From contig JAYXKI010000004.1 in assembly GCA_037892935.1 (NCBI GenBank), positions 1,984,001-2,048,000 of the forward strand: a stretch of 64,000 bases of DNA. Reading direction: 5' to 3'. Shown here one piece after another: positions 47,282 to 59,370 of the stretch. The number at the start of each line of letters is the position of its first letter. Position 1 is the stretch's first letter. Under the pieces are notes generated by a model. The model was not told where the DNA came from, made no database searches, and saw nothing but the letters and a program-made list of their open reading frames with translations. Made by a program: the position numbers and the translations under genes. Origin of the DNA: Phlebopus portentosus (Eukaryota; Basidiomycota; Agaricomycetes; Boletales; Boletinellaceae).

Positions 47282-49000
47282 ATGACCGATCCCCTCAGTC
47301 TCGCGCAGCTTATATTTGCCATTCCGCAGCTCATCGATGGCTGCGTAAGCAGTGCCCGAACGTTCCGAAGTTTCCTCAAAGTCGAGGGAAATTACCGTTT
47401 CGAATTCGAGCATGCCGAAAGCCAGATGTTCCAGCTTCGTGAATATGTGATTATTGTCCAATGCACAGCTCTGAAAGAGGACACTCGAAACCATCTCGAG
47501 AAGGTCCTCCGTAGGGCCCATCATTACGTGGACAAGCTAACCGCTATATTCAAGAAGTGGTCCATTCGACTAGGACACGCATGCCTAGACCCGCCCGAAG
47601 CTGACGGTCCAGACCCGGGCACATCAGAACTTGAGGCAACCCCTTCAGAGGCCAAACTCCTTAACGAGAAGGAGTCCGGTTCTTCCTCTGATGTCGGTAG
47701 TACGCATGCATCTGATCGAGGAAAGCGCAGAACATCCGTCCTCCGATCGCTTCGCTTCGGGTTGAACAAGTTGTGGTACCTATCACTCGGCTGCATCAGC
47801 ATACGCGAGGCACTTGATAAATTAGAGGCTACGAACAGAATACTCAGCGAGTTCATACCCATCTCGCAGCACATGGATCACCTCCTGTCCCATAACGAGG
47901 ATGCCAAGAAATTCACCATACTAGCCAAAAGGAGCGATAAGGACGAAAGCTGTCTCATTCCCGAGAACCTTAAAATCAAAGAGCTCGAGGAGGTGGAGGA
48001 TCCGATCTTCTTCAAGGTGGTAGAACCGGGCGAATATCACGGATGCATTGTCGAACAACGATATGTGAATGTCCCAGGAGATCGGCCAGGCGAGCTCAAG
48101 GAAACGGAACGCCTGGCAAGAGTGCTCCGCGAAGATAAGCAAGCAAGGGACGGCATCACCGATCCAAATGTCGGAATCCTCAGGTGTTGCGGATACATGC
48201 TACCCCACTCTTCTGAACATCTCCTTGTATTTCGCCTTCCGCAATTCCATCGAGCACGAACGCTACGCACCGTCCTGCTATCCCCAGAAACGGAGAACCA
48301 CATCTTCGAAGATCGCATAGACTTCGCACTGAAGCTCGCAACAGCTGTCCATGTCTTCCACTCTATAGGTTTCGTCCATAAGGGCATCAAACCGGAGGCG
48401 ATACTTGTCGCGGAACACATACTGCCACCTTCCAGTGACGTGTATCAACTCGGCACGCCGTACCTCGCCGGTTTCAATATCGCACGCTACAACGAGTCGG
48501 ACTCGGGCATGTACAAATTTGATAGGGTGATGAACAAGAAGCTTTACCATCATCCTCGACAGCTCGGGAAGCGTCGACCTCAGAAATACCAGATGGATGA
48601 CGACATTTACAGCCTGGGCGTATGCTTGCTCGAGATTGGCTTTTGGAAGTCGGCATTCAAGTGGGATGATACGAAGAAGATTTATCGTGTGAACGATTGG
48701 GCTAGGCACTTGTTCGCTGATCTACCACGGAGTCCGGAAGGCTATGTTATAAATTTCGAGCTACGAGAGGAGGAAAATGAGAACGACTACCCGGTGGACA
48801 TCGCGCGCAAAAGGAGGCTGACTCATATGGCAGAGTCGATGCTGAACACGAAGGTGAACAAGGCATACTGCAGGGCGGTAGTGGCTTGTCTTACCTTTGG
48901 TGAGCAAACTCGGCTGACCAAGCAAAATGAAAGTTACATTGGCAGTCAAGAATTTTACGAAAAGGTCATCTGTGAGCTCCGTCGAGCGAAAGGGTATTGA
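47282..49000 (+). CDS. Family C: HeLo-like domain plus pseudokinase, C2
   Basis: 572 residues from the ATG at 47282; the frame is open further upstream but only from a TTG inside the UTR intron region. N-terminus MTDPLSLAQLIFAIPQLIDG is followed by helical segments, a Ser/Glu-rich linker (~103-150) and SIREALDKLEATNRILSEF with IPISQH (~173-197). The pseudokinase differs from C1: the Lys position reads IVEQR (Gln259), the loop is HKGIKPEAIL (Gly368) and DFG is AGF (396-398). All three catalytic landmarks are therefore lost. DDIYSLGVCLLEIG is kept. It is almost identical to C3: I noticed only E116D and R150K among amino acids. It sits downstream of A4 and is followed 11 bp after its stop by the foldback element. 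Confidence 0.78.
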   Translation: MTDPLSLAQLIFAIPQLIDGCVSSARTFRSFLKVEGNYRFEFEHAESQMFQLREYVIIVQCTALKEDTRNHLEKVLRRAHHYVDKLTAIFKKWSIRLGHACLDPPEADGPDPGTSELEATPSEAKLLNEKESGSSSDVGSTHASDRGKRRTSVLRSLRFGLNKLWYLSLGCISIREALDKLEATNRILSEFIPISQHMDHLLSHNEDAKKFTILAKRSDKDESCLIPENLKIKELEEVEDPIFFKVVEPGEYHGCIVEQRYVNVPGDRPGELKETERLARVLREDKQARDGITDPNVGILRCCGYMLPHSSEHLLVFRLPQFHRARTLRTVLLSPETENHIFEDRIDFALKLATAVHVFHSIGFVHKGIKPEAILVAEHILPPSSDVYQLGTPYLAGFNIARYNESDSGMYKFDRVMNKKLYHHPRQLGKRRPQKYQMDDDIYSLGVCLLEIGFWKSAFKWDDTKKIYRVNDWARHLFADLPRSPEGYVINFELREEENENDYPVDIARKRRLTHMAESMLNTKVNKAYCRAVVACLTFGEQTRLTKQNESYIGSQEFYEKVICELRRAKGY

Positions 49001-49011
49001 CATAGAACCAT

Positions 49012-50390
49012 CACAGGGGGCAGAACCTTATTTTATAGGCTCAGAAATTTGATCCAGAATAGGAATGTAGAATAAAATCTTTTGAAACCCATTTTTAATC
49101 ATAAAGAATTAGAAATATTTGAGATACAAAAATAGGATTCAGAAGATTATTTTCTAATTCCTATATTTTAAGTATTAAGAATTATAAGTTTTTAAAATTA
49201 CTTTTTTTAACTTTTTAAGCCTTGCATATTCTATTAAGTTTTATAAATTCACATAGTATCGAAATAGATATAAATATTTTATATACTTGATAGTGTTTTC
49301 TAGGATAAATTATTTAAAATAAAAATCAGTCTGAAATATGTTTGAGAATATCATAAATAGGAGGAGTTTAAACTTATAATTTTCTATACTGTTTTTCAAG
49401 CAAAGAAATTCTTATAAATATTTTAAATAAAAAAAGCTATAAAATGCATTACTAATTTATAAGTTCTAAAGGGTTTTGAATATAATACAAAATTATAAGT
49501 TAAGTCGGCTATAGAATAACATATTTTGCAACCTTTAGAATATACTGTTCTGAAGGCAATAGAATTTACAATTCTTTAGACATAAGAACTTGTTTTAGAT
49601 TAAAAAATTTTATGCATGTTATAATTTAAAATATGATTTGATACAAAAAGTTTAAGTTTTTGAGCTATAAAAATAGAAAATGTGCTAGAAATTTATATTT
49701 TAGAGTATCCTAAGTTATATAAAATCAGTTTATGTAACTCAAAAACTTAAACTTTTTGTATCAAATCGTATTTTAAATTATAACATACATAAAATTTATT
49801 AATCTAAAACAAATTCTTATGTCTAAAGAATTGTAAATTCTATTGCCTTCAGAACAGTATATTCTAAAGGTTGCAAAATATGTTATTCTATAGCCGACTT
49901 AACTTATAATTTTGTATTATATTCAAAACCCTTTAGAACTTATAAATTAGTAATGCATTTTATAGCTTTTTTTATTTAAAATATTTATAAGAATTTCTTT
50001 GCTTGAAAAACAGTATAGAAAATTATAAGTTTAAACTCCTCCTATTTATGATATTCTCAAACATATTTCAGACTGATTTTTATTTTAAATAATTTATCCT
50101 AGAAAACACTATCAAGTATATAAAATATTTATATCTATTTCAATACTATGTGAATTTATAAAACTCAATAGAATATGCAAGGCTTAAAAAGTTAAAAAAA
50201 GTAATTTTAAAAACTTATAATTCTTAATACTTAAAATATAGGAATTAGAAAATAATCTTCTGAATCCTATTTTTGTATCTCAAATATTTCTAATTCTTTA
50301 TGATTAAAAATGGGTTTCAAAAGATTTTATTCTACATTCCTATTCTGGATCAAATTTCTAAGCCTATAAAATAAGGTTCTGCCCCCTGTG
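49012..50390. mobile_element. 1,379-bp AT-rich foldback element with 3-bp target duplication
   Basis: Two ~653-bp arms (49012-49664 and 49738-50390) are near-perfect reverse complements around a ~73-bp loop. Termini are CACAGGGGGCAGAACC and its complement. The element is flanked by CAT (49009-49011) and CAT (50391-50393). The same flank after C3 reads uninterrupted, AGAACCATGCAATTATG at ~63204, which is the empty site. No open frame of note, so it is non-autonomous. CAC-type ends plus a 3-bp duplication recall CACTA/CMC-like transposons, but that class assignment is tentative. Confidence 0.88.
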
Positions 50391-50548
50391 CATGCAATTA
50401 TGCATTCGACTCTTAGACAGAATAGACTAAAAGAACATGGTCGTGCCGTGTAATTGTATTTCAGTCTCGGCACTCACGCTTAATGAAGCATGCACTCACC
50501 AATGAACAAATCCGAAGCAAAATGTAGGCTTGAAATTGATGAACCTAA

Positions 50549-51131
50549 GCAACACTTAGATTGTGGCGAGAGACCGATGAGCTAAGCGATCAGCACTGAT
50601 CGTTGCTTGGACCCTGGCTGCCGAGCGGCACCCCACATGGCCCCATGCAGCCGCTCCCAATTTGGGGGCCCCTCTCGGTCACACTCACTCAATCAATGCA
50701 CATGTGCAGCCACCATTTTTTTCTTCAATTCTTTCCCCCTCGTCCTGAAAAAAAAAATTATTTTTGCTCAGTAAACAATACACTATTCTGAATGCATTCC
50801 TTTGCTCCTTCGTGCCTCTCTTTGCTGGCTCTAATCTAATCTTTCTGGCTTGCACAACTTGAAAACTAAGCACAAATCTGAAGAAAGTCTCACTGGATGG
50901 ATTCTTGGGCTATGGGGGCAGCATCTCATCATTGCTCTCTCATGATTCTGTTGAGAATGCACTCCTGGATGCAGCCGGATGGTATTTACAAGTATTACAA
51001 GCCTACAGGACTTGGAGCTGCTGGTCCTTCTCAAGGACCGGCAGGTCGGCTAGGTTTTGATGCTGATGGGCTCATTTCGTAAGTTCTCTTCCAAATTCCC
51101 ACCCATTAGCCGGTCTCTCGACAAAAATCTG
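50549..51131. other. Unique ~580-bp segment at the duplication junction
   Basis: Left-arm similarity (to the region after C3) ends near 50548 and the next duplicated block begins near 51132. The DNA between is not matched elsewhere in the window. It starts GC-rich (CCGAGCGGCACCCCACATGG) and includes an A-run near 50748. The frame around 50897-51082 (MDSWAMGAASHHCSLMILLR) has no recognised homology. Confidence 0.6.
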
Positions 51132-52164
51132 CAGATTTAAAGCGCACACAGGTGAAGTTTCGCTTGAAGACATTTCCTAGAACGAAGACGTCTACTGGAA
51201 AGGGATCGTATAAGTTAAAGCTGGAAAGCTCTGGAACATCTCGGTCGAGGCTACTTACAGTAAACCGAGTACCATTCTAGTTTCACCCTCCAGAAATCGA
51301 CTCGAGATACCGAAATCCGTGAAGAAATACTCAACTCTCGGAACGTCACTGCCCCGAATTGTCGGTTTGCCACCTGCATCCAAATCCCTGAAACCCTTTC
51401 GAAAACATTCCAAATGCATCAAACATTGTGTTATTGCCTGAGCAGTCTCTGCAAGAGGAAAGTAAATGGTATCATCCTGCAATTAATAACCACGATTCAC
51501 TGGCCTGTGCGCGACGCCAAATTTATGCATGAAAACCAGTCCCTACCACTGATAAGCAGTGTCGTCCGTTGTATGCAAGGCTGGACTGGAAAGCTTACCT
51601 GTGATGTCTGCTTCATGAAATCGAGAACTTCTTCAACGTTGTAGAAGGGTGGATGGTCGAAGGGTCGAAGTACAGGCACTACAAGGAGTTATACGCTTGA
51701 CTCCGATTCGTCCCTAATGATATCGAGAATGGTAACACAATGATTTGTGGGATCCTTCGCATGATCTTGCGAAGATAGATAAGTGCCGATCTGCACTTCT
51801 TTCGAGTCCCGGTCTACGGTCTTTAGCATGACCTTCATTCCATCGGAGAGGCGCTCTGCATCGACTATGAAAGGCAGCTATTTCAAGTTCAGTGGACGTT
51901 GGCTGAGAGCAGCAAACCAGAACGAACCGGGTTGAAGAGTCCATCTTCGCAGAGCAAGGGCTTCTTTGTTGTATTCAACCAGGAAGGGACCCAATCAGGC
52001 CTGAAACGCGGACGAAGGAGATACCTATGTTGTTCAAGCATCCTCTGTCGATCTCTCCAAACCCTTTCACCGGGAGAGAGATCGAATTCGATTTGAATAT
52101 TTTCTTTACGCCAAACGGGAAGTTCCTCAGACATTTGAAGATCGGAAACAGAGTGCGGTTGCAT
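51132..52164 (-). pseudogene. Family D kinase pseudogene D4, 3'-truncated
   Basis: Copy of D3/D2 cut off at 51132, so the C-lobe exon is missing. It retains MLEQHRYLLRPRFRPDWVPSW, LVMP-like RPFDHPPFYNVEEVLDFMKQT and YFFTDFGISSRF. Additional lesions are an in-frame TAA in the minus-strand reading near 51692 (where D3 reads VELLIMP) and a 5-base net gain near 51252. It lacks the 2-base loss of D2 and the donor deletion of D3, so the three copies decayed partly independently. Confidence 0.8.
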
Positions 52165-52739
52165 GTAGGTGACGGGAACAATGGTAACTCGTTTTGAGGC
52201 CGAGGACGCCAGTAAGTAGAATCGAGTATCAGAACCAATACCAGAATCGTTGGCATTCTGGCTTTTATTGAATGTCCCTCTTTATCCGGCTTCATTTTGA
52301 TGCGAACAGGTATGGTGACGGAAGAAACAAAACCCAGACAGTGAATAGCATGCAACCGAAGAGCCCGTGTGATAACCGATCAATATTGGGCCCAGGCTCA
52401 ATCCATTCTTCTCAACATTAGATACAGCATTTATAGCATCCGTTGTCAAGATTCAAAAAGTTTTCACAGACGTCAACTTTATCTGAATCAAATTCCAAGT
52501 AACTGATAGTTGACTTGAGCTGCGATTCTTCGTATACATGACGAGAATCTATATGAATAGCTTCGGGATCTAGACGATATCGAGAATAGGGACGCACTTG
52601 TTCCTTGGTATGCTCCTCGGTCGAAAACAGTTGACTGTAAGGAACTTTAAGATGTTAGGATGTCACGACTAGCGACCTCAAGGACGACCTGCGACTCTTC
52701 AAAGAAAAGCTATTGAAAGCGGTCGTCCAAGAGATTAAA

Positions 52740-53020
52740 GCCATGAATGAGAACAGAAGATATACTACGAACGGGATTCAAGAGATCGACTCTTTACAGA
52801 GCAACACCTCTTCGCAGGATGCAAAAACCATACCATAATCGGGGACGAAGGAGCTTCCTCTGACGCTCAAACATCTTTACTGATGTTACCAAAAACACTC
52901 TCTAGTAATAGGATCAAGCTCAAATAAGGCATTTCTCTGCGCCATGCGGGAACGTCGTGGGCTGTAGAGAGTGAACTCAAGTTCAGTTATGGCGGAACAC
53001 TTGAGACTCACCAAAATTAG
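52740..53020 (-). pseudogene. Kinase family D relic, duplicate
   Basis: Second copy of the relic at 38670-38970, with the same broken N-terminal module and a few substitutions. Confidence 0.45.
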
Positions 53021-54149
53021 ACTTTTTAACCTTCAACCCTTGTTTGCAGTCATGTAGCAAAACACATCTACCAATATCCGGTCTGCTTTAAAAGTGGTCC
53101 TAATGATCTTGGATTCTATGATTACGATCTGATCCACGGCTTAATGGTAGGATGTGTCTCTTCCGTGGCCGAGACCTTCGCCTGAATGCACTGCTGTTCG
53201 GTTTGCTGATGACCAGTTGAATCTAGGATGAGATGAGATGAGCCAAACTAGGCGACAAGATGCAGCTCACATGTGTCCGGACAAAGGCCTTCCGCTGAGA
53301 ACCACAACCATTTCATGCCTTAATCCAACAAAGCGTTAGCAATGCCAAGCTAACCTCGATGTGTCCTGTGAGGCCGAAAAAAAAGGATCGTATAAAGAAG
53401 ATGAGACGGCCTAGCGAGGTAGCAGTGAGGGCCATGACAGACCATCGCCCTCTTGGTTTCATCTCTGTTTCGATGGCTTGACGACGGTCATGCACAATAT
53501 GCCAGCTGTGCACGCAGCGGAGAGCGGATTAAAATGTACTCCCTATTATCATACGTTGGATCTGTTTTTGGAGTGATATCCTTCAGACACGCCAGCAGAT
53601 CGATAGACGATATGCGCGCAAGAAGAGCTACAAATGACACGGGGAAAATGCTTGCATTGCCTAAAGAGACAGAGAGGAAGTCGAATGAGATTTACCGACG
53701 ACGTGAGTGGATGGAGATTCGGCTTCTTCCGTGGACTGGCCTGCGAGGCTCGGAATGGCACCGCATAATTGTCACGGACACTTACTGAATCATCTTCTTC
53801 TCTTCCTTATTGCTGGTACAGGCCTATCATCATTGGCATCAACTGGCATGGATAAGATGACGTTCGTCGTCCATCGACTGCTTTACTGCCTCTTGGGACT
53901 TTCTTGTCTTTACACTAAATATTTCCTAACTGAATAATCAAGAGACGTCATGCTTATCGCTTCTCGAACTAACGGCATAGTGGCTCGTATTTGAGTCTGC
54001 TGGATGAGTCGGCTTTACACCCTGGTCCTTGTTGTCTTATTGTTGCTGAATCGCACGAGCATTTATTGTTCTAGTGTTCTTGATCAGCACGACTCTTCTT
54101 GTACTCTCCCGCCATCGTTGCAGCACTTCCTCCACCTCGCTGACCTCCT
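53021..54149. other. Intergenic upstream of A6
   Basis: Duplicate of 38971-40045. No gene recognised; about 35 extra bases near 53943 distinguish it from the left copy. Confidence 0.45.
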
Positions 54150-55457
54150 ATGAACCTGAAGAAAATTCATCACAGGCTATTTTTCAGCGAACCGTTCCAA
54201 ATTGACTGGAGCTTGTATGACCTAGCAGGATACGAAATCTGGTGGAGAGATCGTTATTCATTGTTTGAATCTCAAGGCTATCGTCTCCGTGATCGATTGC
54301 GACCAGGATGGATACCTTCATGGGCTTCAAATCCGAAGAGGCATCCGGAGGACCACGAGGACACCGCCTCCAGTGATGTACGTTGGCTGCACATTCTTAG
54401 CTATTCATGCTGTTTATCGTATTTGCTAGCTCCCTTTCATCACTGAAGCTACTCGTATCTCTGATGGCTCATACGTCATCATTAAGAGAATTAAGAAAAA
54501 CAGTGATGAAAAGTCAATAGCAACCTATCTATCTTCTTTGAAGGACCCGAGGAACCATTGTGTGCCAATCATCGACTCATTTCCAGATGAAACAGAAGAT
54601 GGCACCGCATTCCTCGTCATGCCGCTGTTGCGCATGTTCAATTGTCCTTCCTTCCATTCCGTCAATGAAGTCGTGGACTTATTAAAGCAGACTCTCGAGG
54701 TTTGCCAGCTACATCTTCCATCTTTATACACTAACAAACACCAATGTAGGGAATCTCTTTCATGCAATATAAAAACGTCGCGCATAGGTATGAGTGCTCA
54801 ACGGCTGCCCAAAGGACTTTCTGACTTCAAGTTCTATCAGAGACTGTTCGGATTTGAATATCATGCTCGATGGAACGGCAATGTTTCCAGAGGGCTTTCA
54901 TCCTATCCGCCAAATTATGAACAGGAGCTCCACGACACTGGCAAGGTACAAAAGTCGAAGTAATAGCTCAGGCGTGAAGTACTACTTCATCGATTTCGGG
55001 CTATCTACACGATTTGATGACACAGATGGAGTTCGGTCGGTGACTGGTTGCAGGTGCCAAGTTCAGGTCCCGGAGCTTTCAGATAAGGTCCCTTATGATC
55101 CATTCGCGGTGGACATATATCTGCTCGGCGACGCCTATATGAAGAATTTTATCGAAGTACGCCTTCCGACTGTTTCTGTCCTCACAGAACTTGACTGGCT
55201 TCCGTCAGAAATATTCGAACGTCCAGTTTCTGAAGCCCCTTGTGGAGTCCATGACGCGAAAGGACCCATCTAAACGCCCCAAAGCCGATGACGCCTTGAA
55301 AAAACTCGAACATATCATTCCTCAGAAATCGAAGTCATCGCTGCGTCGGAGATTGATAAAGAGCAATGTAGGAGGAACATCGCATTTCTTCCTCAACGTT
55401 AGTTGTATCATCCGCGAAGGAATCGTTGTTACCAAGCGTATGACTGGTACGAACTAA
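54150..55457 (+). CDS. Family A kinase, copy A6 (intact)
   Basis: Near-identical to A5. Exon 1 encodes the same 76 residues. Exon 2 begins LPFITEATRISDGSYVIIKR. Later exons give GISFMQYKNVAH, then RDCSDLNIMLDG, YYFIDFGLSTRFDD, VPELSDKVPYDPFAVDIYLL and KYSNVQFLKPLVESMTRKD, stop 55455-55457. Differences from A5 include HS to QY in the segment before the catalytic loop and W to R in SSLRRRL near the C-terminus. HRD, DFG and the candidate Lys are unchanged. It is upstream of and convergent with B4, mirroring A5/B3. Confidence 0.83.
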
Positions 55458-56354
55458 CCCTACAAGAACCCATAAAGGTATCCGTTACGACTGACCGGAT
55501 ACCGACATTCCCTGGTACTCAAGAGGCAAATATCGTATCCGAAGGAAGCTTTAAAGCCAATTTCATATGAATAATGATAGATGGCTGTTCGTCCATGACT
55601 CCTTATCTCTTTCCCTACCATTGTGAGGTGTGTCTGAGAATTGTGTTTGAAAATTGTCAAAAAATCAAACTACTTTCCCTTGGTCTAGTTCGATCAATTG
55701 ATTCAAATGCTATTTCCGATGTAGCAAGGACTCTTGAGCCGAAATCACCTTCAAGATTTGAGGAGGCGGTAAAGATTTCTCGCCTCTCGCTTTCATCTCG
55801 GCAGTGCGCCATCATGCAGATACTATTGACGCGTGAGCGGTGAATTACCTTTCCTCATGAGCGCAGAAGATGTGCGGTCGATGATAAATTCGTCAAAATG
55901 TGTTTTGACTATTGCAGCCTTATTGTTCTTCAACTTACGCTTGTTCAAGCTGGTAAATGAAATACAAGGCACTTGCAAATCCCTACAGACAAAGGGAGGC
56001 CGAAGGCTATAAGCTCTTGTCCGAACTCAAATTCATTTAGTTCACATGGCAACTCTTTTCCACTGTGTGCTGCAATGTCGTAACCCTTCGCCGCTTCTTC
56101 GAGTCTTACTAACTCAGCCCATCATACTAGAGGGCATCGTATCGTCCATTCGGAATATAGTTTATTACACACATCGAGCATGTACACGATGCCGCTTATG
56201 CACAATCGAGCTTCGTATCAGAAGTAAACAACTGTATAAACTAACAAGGCCGCTTGCGAAAATGTACAGACACAACTAAAACAAATTCCGTGGCGTGCGC
56301 AAGACACATTGCAGAAATTACAGAAATCATGAAAGCGAAGATGCTTGCAGCATT
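55458..56354. other. Intergenic between convergent A6 and B4
   Basis: About 0.9 kb, not recognisably similar to the corresponding A5/B3 spacer. No gene seen. Identity between the duplication arms drops sharply here. Confidence 0.45.
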
Positions 56355-59300
56355 CTAAATAGCGTGACGGACCGGTTTTTCTGGAGGAAATTTGAAAATT
56401 ATGTCGAGATGCTGCTTTCCGATTTCTACCATGCTAGGTCGCTTCTCGACACTTTCCCAGCATGCTTCCATCAACCACCAATGTAATTCGTCCCGAATCT
56501 CCAGGTCTTCTTTTCGAGCGGGCAACTCTCCGATAGACTTGGCATGCTCGATACTGTATGGTGATCCTTGATATGGATCTCTCTCGTATACGACCTTAAA
56601 TCAAATCCATCAATAGTTCTCGAACCCGACCAATTGCACACACCTCAAGGAAAACTGCTCCAAACGCGTATACATCTCCCTCTTTTGATACTCTGGCTAG
56701 TGAGTTCCACCTTGGAGCAATTTCAAATAGCTCTGGTGCGAGCCATGGAGCGCTCGTCTGCATGTTGACGGAGCTGAGGCGCTGGATCTGATCAATATCA
56801 TCGTCATAATATTCAGCCATGCCGAAGTCGTTCAGGACCGCGTAGCAGCTCGGATCGTCCAGTGACTCGTTCGTCACTAGAATATTAGCCTGAAGGACTG
56901 TTTTAGCTGCTCATGTACATGCCTATTTGCTGATAGAATAACCATACAGCTCTTAAGTCTCCATGAACCGTGTTTGATGCATGCACTACGAAACAATGAG
57001 CTATTAAGCAGAGGCCACTCCATGAAAGAATAAAGAATCTTACTGAATTCAAGAGCATAGGAAATATCTCGTAACTATTGACAGAAAGCTGCTCATGAGT
57101 ATGATTTCATCCTTTCTTATGTGCACCGCATAATTTAGCTCACAAATTTGAGTTTCCGCTCTTCTGTCAATACATAACTGCTATGTTCAAGAGGACTCCC
57201 GGCAGATTTCCCATATTTCCAGACAAGCTTCTTCAGATCAGTGTGATACAGCTCTGAGACTAAGCATGGCTGAAGAGATAGAGATACATCGAAACACACA
57301 AAACCAAGCAGTGGCGCGATATGTTTGTGATGAAGCCCGATCCAGTTTCGGGCTTCGCGTTCCACCCTCTAATCAGTGGCGTAATAAGGTAAACATATAT
57401 AGTAAATATATAATCGCATTTGGTTGAGAGCGTATTCTTACCTTAGCAGATTTTGGACCAGGTTTGCATCTTTTAACTGCGACCTATTCCGTATTAAGAG
57501 AAGGCGGAGGACTGCAGATGAAATTTCCGCTTACAGGTTTCATCTCTCCATTACGTTTCATCTCGTAAACGTCTGCATAAGCGCCTTCTCCCTTATGATT
57601 TTGTGTATCGTACATAATATCAGTGAATTGCTGAAGTCCCATGTCCAGAAGAACTGTACAAATAGGTAAGACCTTTCCGTGTATGTATAGGAAATCGGAC
57701 CTTGCCTTTACTGTCAAGTCTTACGATCGCATCAATTGCCTTGGACAATTCCTTAACACGTTCAGAACTGCGTCCGTAGACGATGCTATCAAGAGTCTGG
57801 CTCTGAATGACACCTCTGACCGGTCTTCCAGTCTCTTCCTTCACGTCGCTATGACTAAGATTGAGATGGTGCGAAGAAAGGGTGCCCACTCCTTAATTTG
57901 TTTGAAGGAGATGAAGGGAATTGTTGGCAGATAAATCAAGGATGTTGGAAACGTATGACATACTTGCATTCGGTATTGCGCCAGCCATGAAATCATTCCA
58001 ATATTTACGCACGTCAAAACCAACGCTTTGCCCAAATCTCTAAATACAAAATTAAGTCAGGTCTCTCTTTATAAATGCTTTCCACGACTCACAAAGCATC
58101 TATCACGAAGTTCCAGCACATATGGACTTAGCTTCTGAATCTGTGCTTCGACGCGATAGTTCCCCGCAATACCAAGATTCTGATGCATAACGCTCCAAGC
58201 AAGTTGGATAACCTCCGAAGCAAGATACACGATTCTATACATGATGAAAATGTTTAGGAATGATCAATTTGCACACAACACTTACGGAACTGTATATTCT
58301 ACAGTCTCCTGAAACGCCTCAACATCTTTCTGTCGGATATTGAAGCAGAAGATATCCTGGTAAAGCACTGTCTCTCGACAGATTTCAGCGATATTTTCGA
58401 GATGCTGTATGTGCGGGGACTTTTGAAAATCCTATACATATTCCTGACCTAAGAGAAGTGCAAAAGCTCAGAGAAGACGTACGCACGGCCTTCTCAATTC
58501 TCTCCAGTATTTGAATAACGACACGCCTTGAAAGGCGCTTCATATCTTTCCAGCCCTCGGAACCTAGATTCAATAATTAGACTATATAAGTCAATCAGAT
58601 TTATCGCACCATCAGGGGACTCAGAAGTCCGATTGCGTCTCCACCACTTCTGAAGATTTTCTTCGTTGAAATCAAGCTCATCCCAGATGTTTTCCGCAGT
58701 CTCGTCCGATAAAGATAGTTCTGCAGCTTATGTCAGAGACGACATTCTGTTCGCAGTAAATTTTGCACTCACGTCTAAAACAAAGCCTCCAGCGGAATTG
58801 AGGGTATTCACCTTTTATGAAAGAGCTTGAGGAGAGGACGTCTGAGAGGTGTGAGGTGTTGAATGCATGCCGTGAAAGATCAGAAGTATTCGCAGAACTC
58901 TTTCGAGAACCCATTGTGACCTACAGGCAGTGTAAGATAAAGAAGAACTCGAATAAGCTTTAAATATCCTCACAGCGTACACCTTTGTATGGTTCTGTAA
59001 ATGATCCTTGGTAGTCTTTCTAGCATTGATAGCTGATCTGGCTTCTGTCAAAGGGATCCTATCGCCGAGTTTTGCAAAAATATTCTTTGGCCTCTGCAAA
59101 AAGTTTCTGACGGACAATTCTAACCTAGCGAAATTCAGGGCTTTGAAACTGAGCAATTACTCTGACTTACTTCGGTTTTTCCGCCTCCGCTAGTATAACG
59201 AGCGGGTCGTCATCGTCTGAATCATCCAAAATAGCGAAATGCTCCTGACGAGTCAGCTCATAACGTTCCCAAGCCTTAGACAAATCTTTATTCTATCGCA

Positions 59301-59370
59301 GAATTTTACTCGCATTTGAGCGTCAAAGGATCAAAGGCTGTATACTTACTGCTTCTTTTACCGACAACAT
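56355..59370 (-). CDS. Family B kinase, copy B4
   Basis: Starts at the ATG complementary to 59368-59370 (MLSVKEA), then an intron and NKDLSKAWERYELTRQEHFA followed by the acidic ILDDSDDDDPLV (~59201-59235). The middle signature is WKDMKRLSRRVVIQILERI (~58500-58560). FTDIMYDTQNHKGEGAYADV (~57570) is the glycine-loop region. The kinase core has VAVKRCKPGPKSAK (~57440-57483), HKHIAPLLGFVCF, loop VHASNTVHGDLRA (~56960), NILVTNE, NDFGMAE (~56815) and WLAPELFEIAP. After the last intron it reads VVYERDPYQGSPYS and ends at KPVRHAI with stop 56355-56357. It keeps Lys, Asp and DFG with a non-RD loop. It is divergent from A7 across 184 bp. Confidence 0.8.

Larger units (their letters stand above)
51132..55455. 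repeat. Segmental duplication, right copy, block 1 (D4 + A6)
   Basis: Counterpart of 37134-41355, same orientation and high identity, ending just past the A6 stop. Confidence 0.85.

Noticed and set aside
49012..50390. CRISPR array, centromere or origin
   Set aside because: It is a single inverted repeat with a target duplication and an empty site elsewhere, which fits a transposable element.
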